From: an uncultured Pelagibacteraceae bacterium | GTDB lineage: Bacteria; Pseudomonadota; Alphaproteobacteria; Pelagibacterales; Pelagibacteraceae | DNA: 36,614 nt | Assembly: GCA_902583295.1 (NCBI GenBank) | Contig: CACHUY010000011.1 | Location: forward strand, 1 to 36,614 | Direction of reading: 5' to 3' | Shown: piece by piece, positions 8,758-17,001 of the stretch | How positions within the stretch are numbered: the stretch's first letter is position 1 | Layout: each line of letters begins with the position of its first letter | Position numbers and translations under genes: made by a program | Notes under the pieces: generated by a model | Told to the model about the DNA's origin: nothing | Seen by the model: only the letters and a program-made list of their open reading frames with translations | Databases searched by the model: none

Positions 8758-9501
8758 CTAATTATATTTTTCAAGAGGTTTATTACTGTCTATCCAAGAT
8801 TGTATTCCACCATCAAGGACATATACATTTGTAAAGCCTAAATCTTCTGCAAAAGCATTTCCTAAAATTTCAGCTGTTTTTCCGTCATGACTTATGAAAA
8901 TTAACTCAATCTCTTGAGACTCTGCTCCCGCTAACGCTCTTATTTTATCCATTAAATAAACATTAAATTTTCCATTAATATCAAATGCTGTTTCCTGAAA
9001 TGAACCTTTGATTACTCCAGTTTTTTTCCACTGATTATCCAGTCTAATATCTAGCGCTACTGCGTTCTCTTTAACTAATTTTTCTAATTTTTCACTATCA
9101 ATTTTTTTATAATTTGGATTTAAAACATCTAAAATAACAAATTCAAAAATCAAATTTGAATTTGGTGGTATCAATTCACCTGCTCCCTTTTCTCCGTAAG
9201 CTAATTTTGAAGGTATTTTAATTTTTCTTTTAGATCCTTTATTTTCACCTAATATTCCTTGTTCAAATCCTGGAATAACTTCCTTCATTCCTATTTGAAA
9301 TACTAAAGGTTTATCTTTACCAACATTTGTATCGAAAATTTTTCCATCTTCAAAAAAACCAGTGTACTCAATTTTTACCCAAGAATGATTTATAACCTTT
9401 AAACCTTCACCTTTTTCATCACTAATGATTTCAATATTCTCTGCAAATAAATTTATACTGTTAAATAAAAATAAAAAAGTTAGAAGAAATATTTTTTTCA
9501 T
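8758..9501 (-). CDS. Exported FKBP-type prolyl isomerase fused to a cysteine-less rhodanese domain
   Basis: The 247-residue protein has a signal peptide (about 1-20, ending LFAEN) and an FKBP domain at about 35-127 with VKIEYTGFFEDGKIFDT, VFQIGMKEVIPGFEQG and KLAYGEKGAGELIPPNS. A rhodanese-like domain follows at about 140-245 (VALDIRLDNQW, VYVLDGGIQSW). The rhodanese active loop, normally C-x-x-G-x-R, reads SHDGKT, with Ser204 in place of the catalytic cysteine and Thr in place of the Arg. The FKBP half should assist folding in the periplasm; the rhodanese half is probably a binding or structural module. Its start overlaps the stop of the monooxygenase gene by 4 bp. Confidence 0.85.
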   Translation of the reverse strand: MKKIFLLTFLFLFNSINLFAENIEIISDEKGEGLKVINHSWVKIEYTGFFEDGKIFDTNVGKDKPLVFQIGMKEVIPGFEQGILGENKGSKRKIKIPSKLAYGEKGAGELIPPNSNLIFEFVILDVLNPNYKKIDSEKLEKLVKENAVALDIRLDNQWKKTGVIKGSFQETAFDINGKFNVYLMDKIRALAGAESQEIELIFISHDGKTAEILGNAFAEDLGFTNVYVLDGGIQSWIDSNKPLEKYN

Positions 9502-11096
9502 TTTAGAGAGATTTTAAATCCCTTATACATTTTTTTTTGAACTTTATTACAGATTTCTCGATACTGAGGCAATCCTGCTGGATATGGTATAAATTTTTTT
9601 GGCTTACCTGGAATATTATCGCCTTTATACCAAGAATTTTTTGCTTTCATAAACAAAGATTTGTTTGCAAGTCTATTTATTTCATTTCCCCAGTTTTCAG
9701 TTTCCTTTCTGCCAGGTTCTACTGTTCTGCATTCTACTTTTTCTAAATATTTAATAAACTTTGATATCCATTCTACATGTTGCTCAATCTGGGCAGGCAC
9801 GTTAGTTAGTACAGAAGGGCTACCTGGTCCAGAGATAATAAAAAAATTTGGGAAATTGGGTATCATAATTCCTAAAAAAGTTTTTGGACCATTTTTCCAA
9901 TATTTTTTTAATTTAATGTTTTTTCTTCCAGTCAAATTTAAAGACAAGATGGGGCCTGTCAACGCATCATAACCTGTTGCAAAAATTATTTTATCAAACT
10001 TCAATTCTTCATTTTTTGTCTTTATTCCTTTTTTTGTAATCTTTATTATTGGATTTGTTTTTAAATCAACCAATTGAACATTTTTTCTATTAAATGTTTC
10101 AAAATAATTTGTATTTAAAGTTGGTCTTTTTGTAGTAAATGGATGTCCAAAATCAGTAAGTATTTTAGCAATATTTTTATCCTTAACTATTTCTTTAATT
10201 TTATCTCTTATATAATTTGATACTATTTTATTAGCACTTATTTTTTTAGTAATATCACTAAAACATGCCCTAAATGATAAACCACCATTTAACCATGCCT
10301 TCTCTAAAATTTTTAATCTTTTACTTTCAGTAAATTCAAAAATAGACTTTTTTGAAAAGTGAAACCCATGTCCTCCAGGTGTTATTTTAAGTAAATTTTT
10401 AATATGATTATATTTGTCTATAGTATTTTTTATAAAAGTTTTTGTAAGCTTTTTGTTTCTTGCAGGAACACTGAAGTTAGGTGTTCTTTGAAAAACTGTC
10501 AATGATTTTACCGACTTTGCTAATACTGGAGCAATTTGTATTCCACTTGAACCTGTTCCAATTTGTGCAACTTTTTGACTCTTAAAACTTATTTTTTTGT
10601 TTGGCCATCTTCCAGTATGATACCATCCCCCTTTAAAGTTTTTAAGACCTCTAATATTAGGTACATTTGTTGCAGATAGTGATCCAACAGCACTTATTAA
10701 ATATTTACAATAAAATGTTTTGTTCTTATTTGTTTTAACTCTCCATAAATTTTTTTTATCTAAGTAAAAAGCTGAATTAACTCTGTTGTTAAAAATTATA
10801 TCCCTTTTTAGGCTAAGTTTTTTTTCTACATATTTTAGATACCTTAAAATTTCTTTTTGCTTGGGATATCTTTCTTTCCATTTCCAATTTTGATAAATTT
10901 CCTTTGAAAAAGTGTAACAATAAATGTGGCTTTCAGTATCACACCTTGAACCTGGGTATTTATTCCAATACCAAGTACCTCCAACTTCTTTACCTTCCTC
11001 AATTACAAGAGTTTTAAGGCCTATCTGGTCTCTACATTGATGCAATTGGTATAAACCAGAAAATCCAGCTCCTATAATTATTGCGTCAAAATACAA
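9498..11096 (-). CDS. Flavin-dependent Baeyer-Villiger-type monooxygenase
   Basis: The 532-residue protein resembles cyclohexanone/phenylacetone monooxygenases, which use FAD, NADPH and oxygen to turn a ketone into an ester or lactone. It has an FAD loop GAGFSG at 9-14, the family block GGTWYWNKYPGSRCDTES at about 39-56, the Baeyer-Villiger fingerprint FxGxxxHxxxWP as FKGGWYHTGRWP at 154-165, an NADPH loop GTGSSG at 180-185, and the FATGYD motif near 380. Plain N-oxidising FMOs share part of this pattern, but the fingerprint and GTWYWN block favour the Baeyer-Villiger group. It lies 8 bp after the PhyH-family gene and overlaps the FKBP gene by 4 bp. The substrate is unknown. Confidence 0.85.
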   Translation of the reverse strand: MYFDAIIIGAGFSGLYQLHQCRDQIGLKTLVIEEGKEVGGTWYWNKYPGSRCDTESHIYCYTFSKEIYQNWKWKERYPKQKEILRYLKYVEKKLSLKRDIIFNNRVNSAFYLDKKNLWRVKTNKNKTFYCKYLISAVGSLSATNVPNIRGLKNFKGGWYHTGRWPNKKISFKSQKVAQIGTGSSGIQIAPVLAKSVKSLTVFQRTPNFSVPARNKKLTKTFIKNTIDKYNHIKNLLKITPGGHGFHFSKKSIFEFTESKRLKILEKAWLNGGLSFRACFSDITKKISANKIVSNYIRDKIKEIVKDKNIAKILTDFGHPFTTKRPTLNTNYFETFNRKNVQLVDLKTNPIIKITKKGIKTKNEELKFDKIIFATGYDALTGPILSLNLTGRKNIKLKKYWKNGPKTFLGIMIPNFPNFFIISGPGSPSVLTNVPAQIEQHVEWISKFIKYLEKVECRTVEPGRKETENWGNEINRLANKSLFMKAKNSWYKGDNIPGKPKKFIPYPAGLPQYREICNKVQKKMYKGFKISLK

Positions 11097-11104
11097 TTTT
11101 CTAA

Positions 11105-11866
11105 TTAGGTAGTATGATTTTTGAAAATTTTACTTCCACCTTTGTTTTCACCACTAATTAAATGAAGCTCTCTTTGAAGTGAATATCCAACTTTATCTTC
11201 AATACTTTTAGCTCCTACATGGTCAAAAAAAGATGTGGCAGGCATGTACCTGTAAGTAAGTCCAGCCCTTCTCTTTCCAGAATTATTAGCTCTTGATCCA
11301 TGAAATAAATAAACATCATGTAATGAAAACATTCCTGGATTTAAATGAACTGATTTTGCTTGATCTTTGATTTCATCAACGTTTTTCAAAGTTTGATTTA
11401 AAGTTACGTTTGTAGACTCTAACGTATTGTGCTCGGCCAACTTTCTATCTAAATGAGACCCTGGTATGTATTGTAATGGTCCATTTTCTTCTGTAACCTC
11501 GTCAATTGAAAGCCATACAGTTACAGACTCCAGTGGTTTAATGGGCCAGTATTCACCATCTTGATGCCAAGGAGTTTCTTTTCCATTGTTTTCTTTTTTA
11601 CAAAATAATGAGGAACCCCAGAGAATTATATCCTTTCCTAGTAATTGTTTAACTTCCTCTATAATTTCTGGATAAAGCGCAAATTCTAAAAATTTACTAT
11701 CCCTTTCATATAATCCACTTACAAATTCATTGTTTTCATCTTTGTGATCTTCAAGATAATTATCTAAAGCCGAATTTAAATTATTTACTTTATCTGAAGA
11801 CAATTGAGTAGAACTTTTTACTAATCCATCAGTGTTGAAAGTTTTTATTTGACTAACAGATAGCAT
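11105..11866 (-). CDS. PhyH-family Fe(II)/2-oxoglutarate dioxygenase
   Basis: Phytanoyl-CoA dioxygenase-family enzymes hydroxylate a carbon using iron, oxygen and 2-oxoglutarate. In this 253-residue protein the iron triad is visible as His101-x-Asp103 (WHQDGEYWP) and His189 (LFHGSRANNSG), with the 2-oxoglutarate-binding arginine in GKRRAGLTYRY about ten residues later. The core DEVTEENGPLQYIPGSH is typical of PhyH. The family also includes ectoine hydroxylases and many enzymes acting on small natural products or phosphonates, so the substrate is open. It is first in a minus-strand operon with the monooxygenase and faces the divergent GMC oxidoreductase across 88 bp. Confidence 0.87.
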   Translation of the reverse strand: MLSVSQIKTFNTDGLVKSSTQLSSDKVNNLNSALDNYLEDHKDENNEFVSGLYERDSKFLEFALYPEIIEEVKQLLGKDIILWGSSLFCKKENNGKETPWHQDGEYWPIKPLESVTVWLSIDEVTEENGPLQYIPGSHLDRKLAEHNTLESTNVTLNQTLKNVDEIKDQAKSVHLNPGMFSLHDVYLFHGSRANNSGKRRAGLTYRYMPATSFFDHVGAKSIEDKVGYSLQRELHLISGENKGGSKIFKNHTT

Positions 11867-11954
11867 AATTAAACGTATAAAATATTTATTTTAATGTCAA
11901 ATAATACACTAGTTGCCTAGATTATTTAAATTTTTTAATCTATAAAACATTTAA

Positions 11955-13565
11955 ATGGAGTCTTTTGATTATATAATACTTGGTGCTGGATCAGCTGGTT
12001 GTGTTTTGGCTAATAGACTTTCTGCGGATCCTAAAAATAAAGTTTTACTTCTTGAAGCTGGTGGTAAGGATAATTATCCATGGATCCATATTCCAGTTGG
12101 TTATTTTAAAACGATGCATAATCCAAAAGTCGATTGGTGTTTTAGAACTGAACCAGATGAAACAATGAATAATAGATCCATAAGATATCCTAGAGGCAAA
12201 ACCCTAGGGGGAAGTTCTTCTATTAATGGTCTTTTATGGGTAAGAGGGCAAAGTGAGGATTATAATATTTGGCGGCAGTTAGGAAACACAGGTTGGGGTT
12301 GGAATGATGTTCTACCTTATTTTTTAAAATCAGAAAATAATGAACTAGGCAAAAGTGAGTTTCATAATAATAGTGGACCAATTACAGTTGCAAATAAAAA
12401 GATAAATTTAAAGCTACTTGATGAATTTCAAAATGCTGCTGAAGAATATGGAATACCCAAGACAAATGATTTTAATACTGGAGATAATACTGGCATAGGT
12501 TTTTTTCAATTTACAACTAGTTTTAATAAACCTGGTTTAAAGTTAAGATGTAGTGCAGCAAAAGGATACTTAAAGCCAGCAAAAAAAAGGAATAATTTAA
12601 AGATTGTGGTAAAAGCTCACGTTCAAAAAATAAATTTTGAGGGAAAAAAGGCTATTGGTGCAAGCTATTATAATGGTGATAAACTTATTGAAGTTAAAGC
12701 CAATAAAGAAGTAATTTTATCTTCAGGATCAATTGGTTCCCCTCATATACTTCAAGTATCAGGCATAGGAAATAAAGAGAAACTAAAAAAACTTGGTATT
12801 GACATAGTTCATGAGTCTAATGGGGTAGGTTTAAACTTACAGGATCATTTAATGTTTAGACCTGTTTACAAAGTAAAAAATTTGAAATCTTTAAATAGAA
12901 AAGTTGAGAGTATTTTTGGAAGGTTTATGATGGGACTTGAATATGTTTTAAACCAAAGTGGACCTGTTACAATGGGTGCAAGTCAGGTTTGTGGTTTTGT
13001 TAAAAGTGATCCTTCTAGAGCAACTCCAAATTTACAGTTTCATGTTTCTCCAGTAAGTACGGATATTTTAGGGGTAACACCTATGCATGATTTTGAGGGT
13101 ATAACTCCTACTGTTGCAAATGTTAGACCTACAAGCAGGGGTGAAATTAATATTGTTAGTGCTGATAGCAGAATTTATCCAAAAATTAAAATGAACTACC
13201 TATCAACTAACGAAGATAGAAAAGTTGCTGCAGAAGGTTTAAAAATAATTCGTAAAATAATGCTAGAGACAGAAACTTTCAAAAAATATGAACCCGAAGA
13301 ATATAGACCTGGAGTTCATATAACTGATGATGAGGAATTAGTAAAAGAAGGATCAAATTTTACTCAGACAATTTTTCACCCTGTTGGAACTTGTAAAATG
13401 GGCCAAGATGAAATGTCAGTAGTTGACGAAAAACTAAGAGTTAGAGGTGTGGATAATCTTAGAGTAATAGATGCCTCCATAATGCCAAATATAACTTCTG
13501 GTAATACTAATGCTCCAACAATAATGATTGCAGAAAAAGGTGCAGACATGATACTACAGCAATAA
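11955..13565 (+). CDS. GMC-family FAD oxidoreductase (choline dehydrogenase-like)
   Basis: The 536-residue protein is a glucose-methanol-choline oxidoreductase, which oxidises an alcohol to an aldehyde and passes electrons to a quinone or similar acceptor. It shows the FAD loop GAGSAG at 10-15, the signature PRGKTLGGSSSINGLLWVRG near 79-98, and the catalytic pair His475 (FHPVGTCKMG) and Asn519 (NTNAPTIM). It resembles BetA-type choline dehydrogenases and alcohol dehydrogenases such as AlkJ, but no betaine aldehyde dehydrogenase or bet regulator lies beside it, so choline should not be assumed. It leads a plus-strand operon and shares a TAATG overlap with the TerC-like gene. Confidence 0.9.
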   Translation: MESFDYIILGAGSAGCVLANRLSADPKNKVLLLEAGGKDNYPWIHIPVGYFKTMHNPKVDWCFRTEPDETMNNRSIRYPRGKTLGGSSSINGLLWVRGQSEDYNIWRQLGNTGWGWNDVLPYFLKSENNELGKSEFHNNSGPITVANKKINLKLLDEFQNAAEEYGIPKTNDFNTGDNTGIGFFQFTTSFNKPGLKLRCSAAKGYLKPAKKRNNLKIVVKAHVQKINFEGKKAIGASYYNGDKLIEVKANKEVILSSGSIGSPHILQVSGIGNKEKLKKLGIDIVHESNGVGLNLQDHLMFRPVYKVKNLKSLNRKVESIFGRFMMGLEYVLNQSGPVTMGASQVCGFVKSDPSRATPNLQFHVSPVSTDILGVTPMHDFEGITPTVANVRPTSRGEINIVSADSRIYPKIKMNYLSTNEDRKVAAEGLKIIRKIMLETETFKKYEPEEYRPGVHITDDEELVKEGSNFTQTIFHPVGTCKMGQDEMSVVDEKLRVRGVDNLRVIDASIMPNITSGNTNAPTIMIAEKGADMILQQ

Positions 13566-14158
13566 TGTTTGCTGAATTATTTGCTCCTGAACAAATAGCA
13601 ATCTTAACACAAATAATTTTTATTGATCTAGTTTTAGCTGGAGATAACGCAATTATCATTGGTATGGTTGCGTCTAAATTTCCACCAGAACAAAGAAAGA
13701 AAGTTATTTTCTGGGGAATTGGAGGTGCTGTAATCTTAAGAATAATATTAACACTTCTTACAGCTTATCTTTTACAGATCACGGGTTTAAGACTAATTGG
13801 TGGACTATTACTACTTTATATAGTTTACAAACTTTATGTAGATGTAATTAAAGGATCTGAGAACGATGAGAACATTAAAGTAGATAATTCAAGTTTTTTA
13901 AAAGCGATTTGGACAGTGCTTTTAGCTGATTTTACAATGAGTCTAGATAATGTTTTAGGTGTGGCTGGTGCAGCTGGAGACCATTATGGCCTTCTTGTAT
14001 TTGGTTTAGTTTTGTCGATTATATTGATGGCAACTGCAGCAACTTTAATTTCTGGATGGATAAAAAAATACAGATGGATAGCTTGGATAGGGTTATTAGC
14101 CATATTATTAGTTGCAGTTGAGTTGATTTATACAGATATTAAAATATTGTTCTTATAA
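13565..14158 (+). CDS. TerC-family integral membrane protein (YjbE-like)
   Basis: This 197-residue protein has about seven hydrophobic helices. It carries the two TerC-family acidic motifs, LVLAGDNAIIIG near 22-33 and FTMSLDNVLGVAG near 123-135, whose aspartate and asparagine residues are thought to bind a metal ion. Family members (TerC, YjbE, Alx, YkoY) are linked to tellurite resistance and, more recently, to manganese efflux and metallation of exported enzymes. It begins within the stop of the GMC gene and ends within the start of the SDR gene, both TAATG overlaps, so it is translationally coupled to two oxidoreductases. Confidence 0.88.
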   Translation: MFAELFAPEQIAILTQIIFIDLVLAGDNAIIIGMVASKFPPEQRKKVIFWGIGGAVILRIILTLLTAYLLQITGLRLIGGLLLLYIVYKLYVDVIKGSENDENIKVDNSSFLKAIWTVLLADFTMSLDNVLGVAGAAGDHYGLLVFGLVLSIILMATAATLISGWIKKYRWIAWIGLLAILLVAVELIYTDIKILFL

Positions 14159-14916
14159 TGTATCTTCAAAAAATAAATCTTAACAATAAGTTTGCTCTAG
14201 TAACTGGTGCCGGAAAAGGTCTTGGAAGAGCCTGCTCTATTGCATTAGCAGAGGCAGGAGCAACTGTAATTGCGTTAAGTAGAACTCAATCTGATTTAAA
14301 TAAATTAGAAAAAGATATCAAAAAGGTTAGAGGTAAGATCATAAAGATTCAATGTGATGTAATGAACTATCGAGATTTAAAAGAAAAATTAAATAAAATT
14401 AAAATTATTGATATTTTAGTAAACAATGCTGGAACAAATATTCCCGAACCTTTTGAAAAAATAAAACAAACTAGTATGAACTATTTAGTAGATTTAAATC
14501 TCAAAGCTGCGTTCAATGTTGCTCAATTAGTTGTAAAAATAATGCTTAAAAATAAAAAAAGACCTGGTTCAATTATTAATATGTCTTCTCAACTTGGTCA
14601 CGTAGGTATGATCGGAAGAAATGTTTACAATATGACTAAATTTGGAATTGAAGGTTTAACAAAAGGCATGGGTGTAGAGTTGGCAAAAAAAAATATAAGA
14701 GTAAACTCGGTTGCTCCAACGTTTGTTGAAACCCCAATGGTAAAAAAATTTTTTAAAAATAATAAGTTTAAAAAACTAGTTTTAGGAAAAATTCCAATAG
14801 GAAAAGTTGCTACAGAAAGTGATGTAGCTACTTCAGTATGCTTTTTGGCTTCATCAGCAGCTTCAATGATTACAGGTACATCAATAATAATAGATGGTGG
14901 ATGGACAGCTCAATAA
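14158..14916 (+). CDS. Short-chain dehydrogenase/reductase (classical SDR, NADP-type)
   Basis: This 252-residue classical SDR has the cofactor loop TGAGKGLG at 16-23, Ser41-Arg42 after the second strand, which favours NADP(H), NNAG at 89-92, and the catalytic residues Ser144, Tyr157 and Lys161 (YNMTK). It ends with SIIIDGGWTAQ. The sequence resembles gluconate 5-dehydrogenase/FabG-like SDRs. It is coupled by TAATG to the TerC-like gene, and its last 16 bases overlap the start of the M23 gene. It may act on the product of the GMC enzyme. No substrate can be assigned. Confidence 0.88.
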   Translation: MYLQKINLNNKFALVTGAGKGLGRACSIALAEAGATVIALSRTQSDLNKLEKDIKKVRGKIIKIQCDVMNYRDLKEKLNKIKIIDILVNNAGTNIPEPFEKIKQTSMNYLVDLNLKAAFNVAQLVVKIMLKNKKRPGSIINMSSQLGHVGMIGRNVYNMTKFGIEGLTKGMGVELAKKNIRVNSVAPTFVETPMVKKFFKNNKFKKLVLGKIPIGKVATESDVATSVCFLASSAASMITGTSIIIDGGWTAQ

Positions 14917-15701
14917 TTTATAGAATTTCATTAATCTTTTTATTCTTAATTTCACCTGCTTATACAATCGAGTTTCAGGGAAAATTTTTACAAGGTCATT
15001 ACATACTTGGAAAAACTAACCCTAAAGCAACAATATTTGTTGGAAAAAAAGAGGTAAAAGTTTCAAAAGATGGGGATTTCGTTTTTGGAATTGATAGAGA
15101 TCAAAAATACGATCTTACTTTTACAAAAATCGTAGAAGAAGAAAAAACAATAATTACTAGAAAAGTCCTTAAGAGAAAATATAATATTCAAAGAATTGAT
15201 GGACTCGCAGAAAATAAGGTCACTCCACCTGAGTCTGTGTATAAAAGAATTAAAAAAGAAAATAATGCTATTGGAAAAGCAAGGGCAATTAATTCCAATT
15301 TACAATTCTTTAAACAAAAATTTATTATGCCTGTTGAAGGAATTATAAGTGGTGTATACGGTAGTCAAAGAATTTTAAATGGTAAACCTAGATGGCCTCA
15401 TTATGGAATTGATATTGCTGCTAAAAAAGGAACATTGATTAAATCCACAGCCTCTGGAATTGTTACCATGGCAGAAGATGATTTATATTATACGGGAGGA
15501 ACTGTTATTATAGATCATGGACATGGTATTTCCTCAATATATTCTCATCTAGAAAATGTTCTTGTCTCAGTTGGTGATCAAATAAATCAAGGAGATATAA
15601 TTGGAACAGTTGGATCTACCGGAAGATCAACTGGTCCACATCTAGATTTTAGAGTGAATTGGTTTCAAACTAGACTTGATCCTATGTCTGTATTAAAATA
15701 A
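14901..15701 (+). CDS. Exported M23-family peptidase-like protein (LytM domain)
   Basis: The preferred start is the ATG at 14901: the next 22 residues (MDSSIIYRISLIFLFLISPA) form a signal peptide, and the overlap with the SDR is only 16 bp. An earlier in-frame ATG at 14838 would bury the signal. The 266-residue protein has an N-terminal beta domain and a C-terminal LytM domain with HYGIDIAAKKGT, GIVTMAEDD, VIIDHGHGISSIYSHLENV and TGRSTGPHLDFRVNW. M23 enzymes cut peptidoglycan cross-links with zinc held by H-x3-D and H-x-H. Here the last motif reads HLD, not HLH, so one zinc ligand would be Asp. The protein may be an active variant or a regulator of other hydrolases. Confidence 0.82.
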   Translation: MDSSIIYRISLIFLFLISPAYTIEFQGKFLQGHYILGKTNPKATIFVGKKEVKVSKDGDFVFGIDRDQKYDLTFTKIVEEEKTIITRKVLKRKYNIQRIDGLAENKVTPPESVYKRIKKENNAIGKARAINSNLQFFKQKFIMPVEGIISGVYGSQRILNGKPRWPHYGIDIAAKKGTLIKSTASGIVTMAEDDLYYTGGTVIIDHGHGISSIYSHLENVLVSVGDQINQGDIIGTVGSTGRSTGPHLDFRVNWFQTRLDPMSVLK

Positions 15702-15784
15702 GTAATATTTTAAAAAATTACAATAATTGAATACTGGATTAAATTAAGTTTTTTATAAGTATTGCTTTAAGTTATCTTATGTAA

Positions 15785-16954
15785 ATGATTCATAAGAAAA
15801 ATAAAAATTATTTTAAAATAGCATTAATCAATTTAGTTATTCTTTACACATTATTATATTTAATTGAATTAGGAATAAATTTTAAAAAAAATAAATTATT
15901 TAAAAATAAAAGATTGTATTATTTAAATACACTTCAAGATAAAAATCCAGAAAATAAAATATACCTAAATTTTGGCGTTTATAAACTACTTGATAAAAAA
16001 CAAAAGATTCTTCCTTTGTCTGGATATGAAAATTCAACCATAATTCTATGCTTAGATGAATATAATCAGCCTGTAATTTTTTCTTCAGATAATTATGGTT
16101 TTAATAATTCAATAAATGAAAATAATGATTTTTTATTAATTGGAGACTCCTATGTTCAAGGAATGTGTGTTCACAATAAAGATAATCTTAATTCTCAATT
16201 TAAAAAATTTTCTCATAATACTAATAGCCTAGGAGTTGGAGGTAATGGTCCATTATTGGAATTAGCTACATTTAAAGAGTATAAAAACCAGTATGATTAT
16301 AACAATATAATATTATTTATAACTCCAAGTAATGATTACTTAGATCTTAGTAAAGAAATTAAAAATGAGATATTATTGAATTATCTTAATAATAAAAATT
16401 TCAATCAAAATCTTAAAGACGAAGATAATAAAAAATTAAAAATTTTGATTTTAAATTCGTTTTTTGGCAATAAAACAAAAAGATTTTTTAATGATGTTTT
16501 TAGTGTTTATCATTTTAACTTAAAATCATTAGTAAATTCAATTGAAGATTTGATTAAAAACAAAAAAATTTCCAAAATCAATTATGATTATCTTTATGAT
16601 AAAAAACTAGATAAATTTTTTATTAAAATACTCGATGAATTTATTAGTACTTTGAGAAATGAAGAAAAAAAATTTTATGTTGTTTTTAATTCAGTAAGCC
16701 CCGATATACTATATCCTAAATCAGAAAATGCTAAAAAATTGAAAAATTTACTATTAAATGAAAAATTAGAAATATTAAAAGATTTTTTAAAAAGTAAGGA
16801 AATTTCTTATTTTGATTTTAATCAATACATTATTAATAAATATAATGAGGATAATATTTCAAATATATTTAAAAAAATAGATGGTCGTTGGGATCATTAT
16901 ACAGAAAGAGGTTTTTATGAAATTACCAAGCAAATTCATATTAATTTGTTCTAG
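15785..16954 (+). CDS. Membrane-anchored SGNH-hydrolase-like protein
   Basis: This 389-residue, Asn- and Lys-rich protein has one N-terminal membrane helix (about 11-30) and then a probable periplasmic domain. Residues matching the SGNH/GDSL hydrolase blocks are Ser122 in LLIGDSYVQG, Gly153-Asn154 in GVGGNGP, Asn183 in TPSNDYLDL, and a C-terminal DGRWDHYTERGF with candidate His371. Such proteins remove or transfer acyl groups on polysaccharides and lipids, but remote members vary widely, so the substrate is unknown. The gene stands alone, 83 bp after the M23 gene and convergent with xsc. Its coding sequence looks even more A+T-rich than its neighbours, which could mean weak constraint or transfer. 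Confidence 0.65.
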   Translation: MIHKKNKNYFKIALINLVILYTLLYLIELGINFKKNKLFKNKRLYYLNTLQDKNPENKIYLNFGVYKLLDKKQKILPLSGYENSTIILCLDEYNQPVIFSSDNYGFNNSINENNDFLLIGDSYVQGMCVHNKDNLNSQFKKFSHNTNSLGVGGNGPLLELATFKEYKNQYDYNNIILFITPSNDYLDLSKEIKNEILLNYLNNKNFNQNLKDEDNKKLKILILNSFFGNKTKRFFNDVFSVYHFNLKSLVNSIEDLIKNKKISKINYDYLYDKKLDKFFIKILDEFISTLRNEEKKFYVVFNSVSPDILYPKSENAKKLKNLLLNEKLEILKDFLKSKEISYFDFNQYIINKYNEDNISNIFKKIDGRWDHYTERGFYEITKQIHINLF

Positions 16955-17001
16955 TCACCTACATGATTTAATTTTAAGATAATTGACAATTTTTAAATAT
17001 T

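Noticed and set aside
11867-11954. Promoter pair in the PhyH/GMC divergent gap
   Set aside because: The gap must hold promoters for both genes, but several equally weak AT-rich -10-like boxes exist and none can be preferred.
11955-13565. Calling the GMC enzyme choline dehydrogenase BetA
   Set aside because: The family match is clear, but there is no betaine aldehyde dehydrogenase or choline transporter nearby and GMC substrates cannot be read from these motifs.
14838-14900. Longer N-terminus for the M23 protein starting at 14838
   Set aside because: It would overlap the SDR gene by 79 bp and put 21 non-hydrophobic residues before a clear signal peptide; the ATG at 14901 fits better.
15702-15721. 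Hairpin GTAAT...ATTAC after the M23 gene as a terminator
   Set aside because: Only a weak, nearly all-A/T stem with a mismatch and no T tail; such stems are frequent by chance here.
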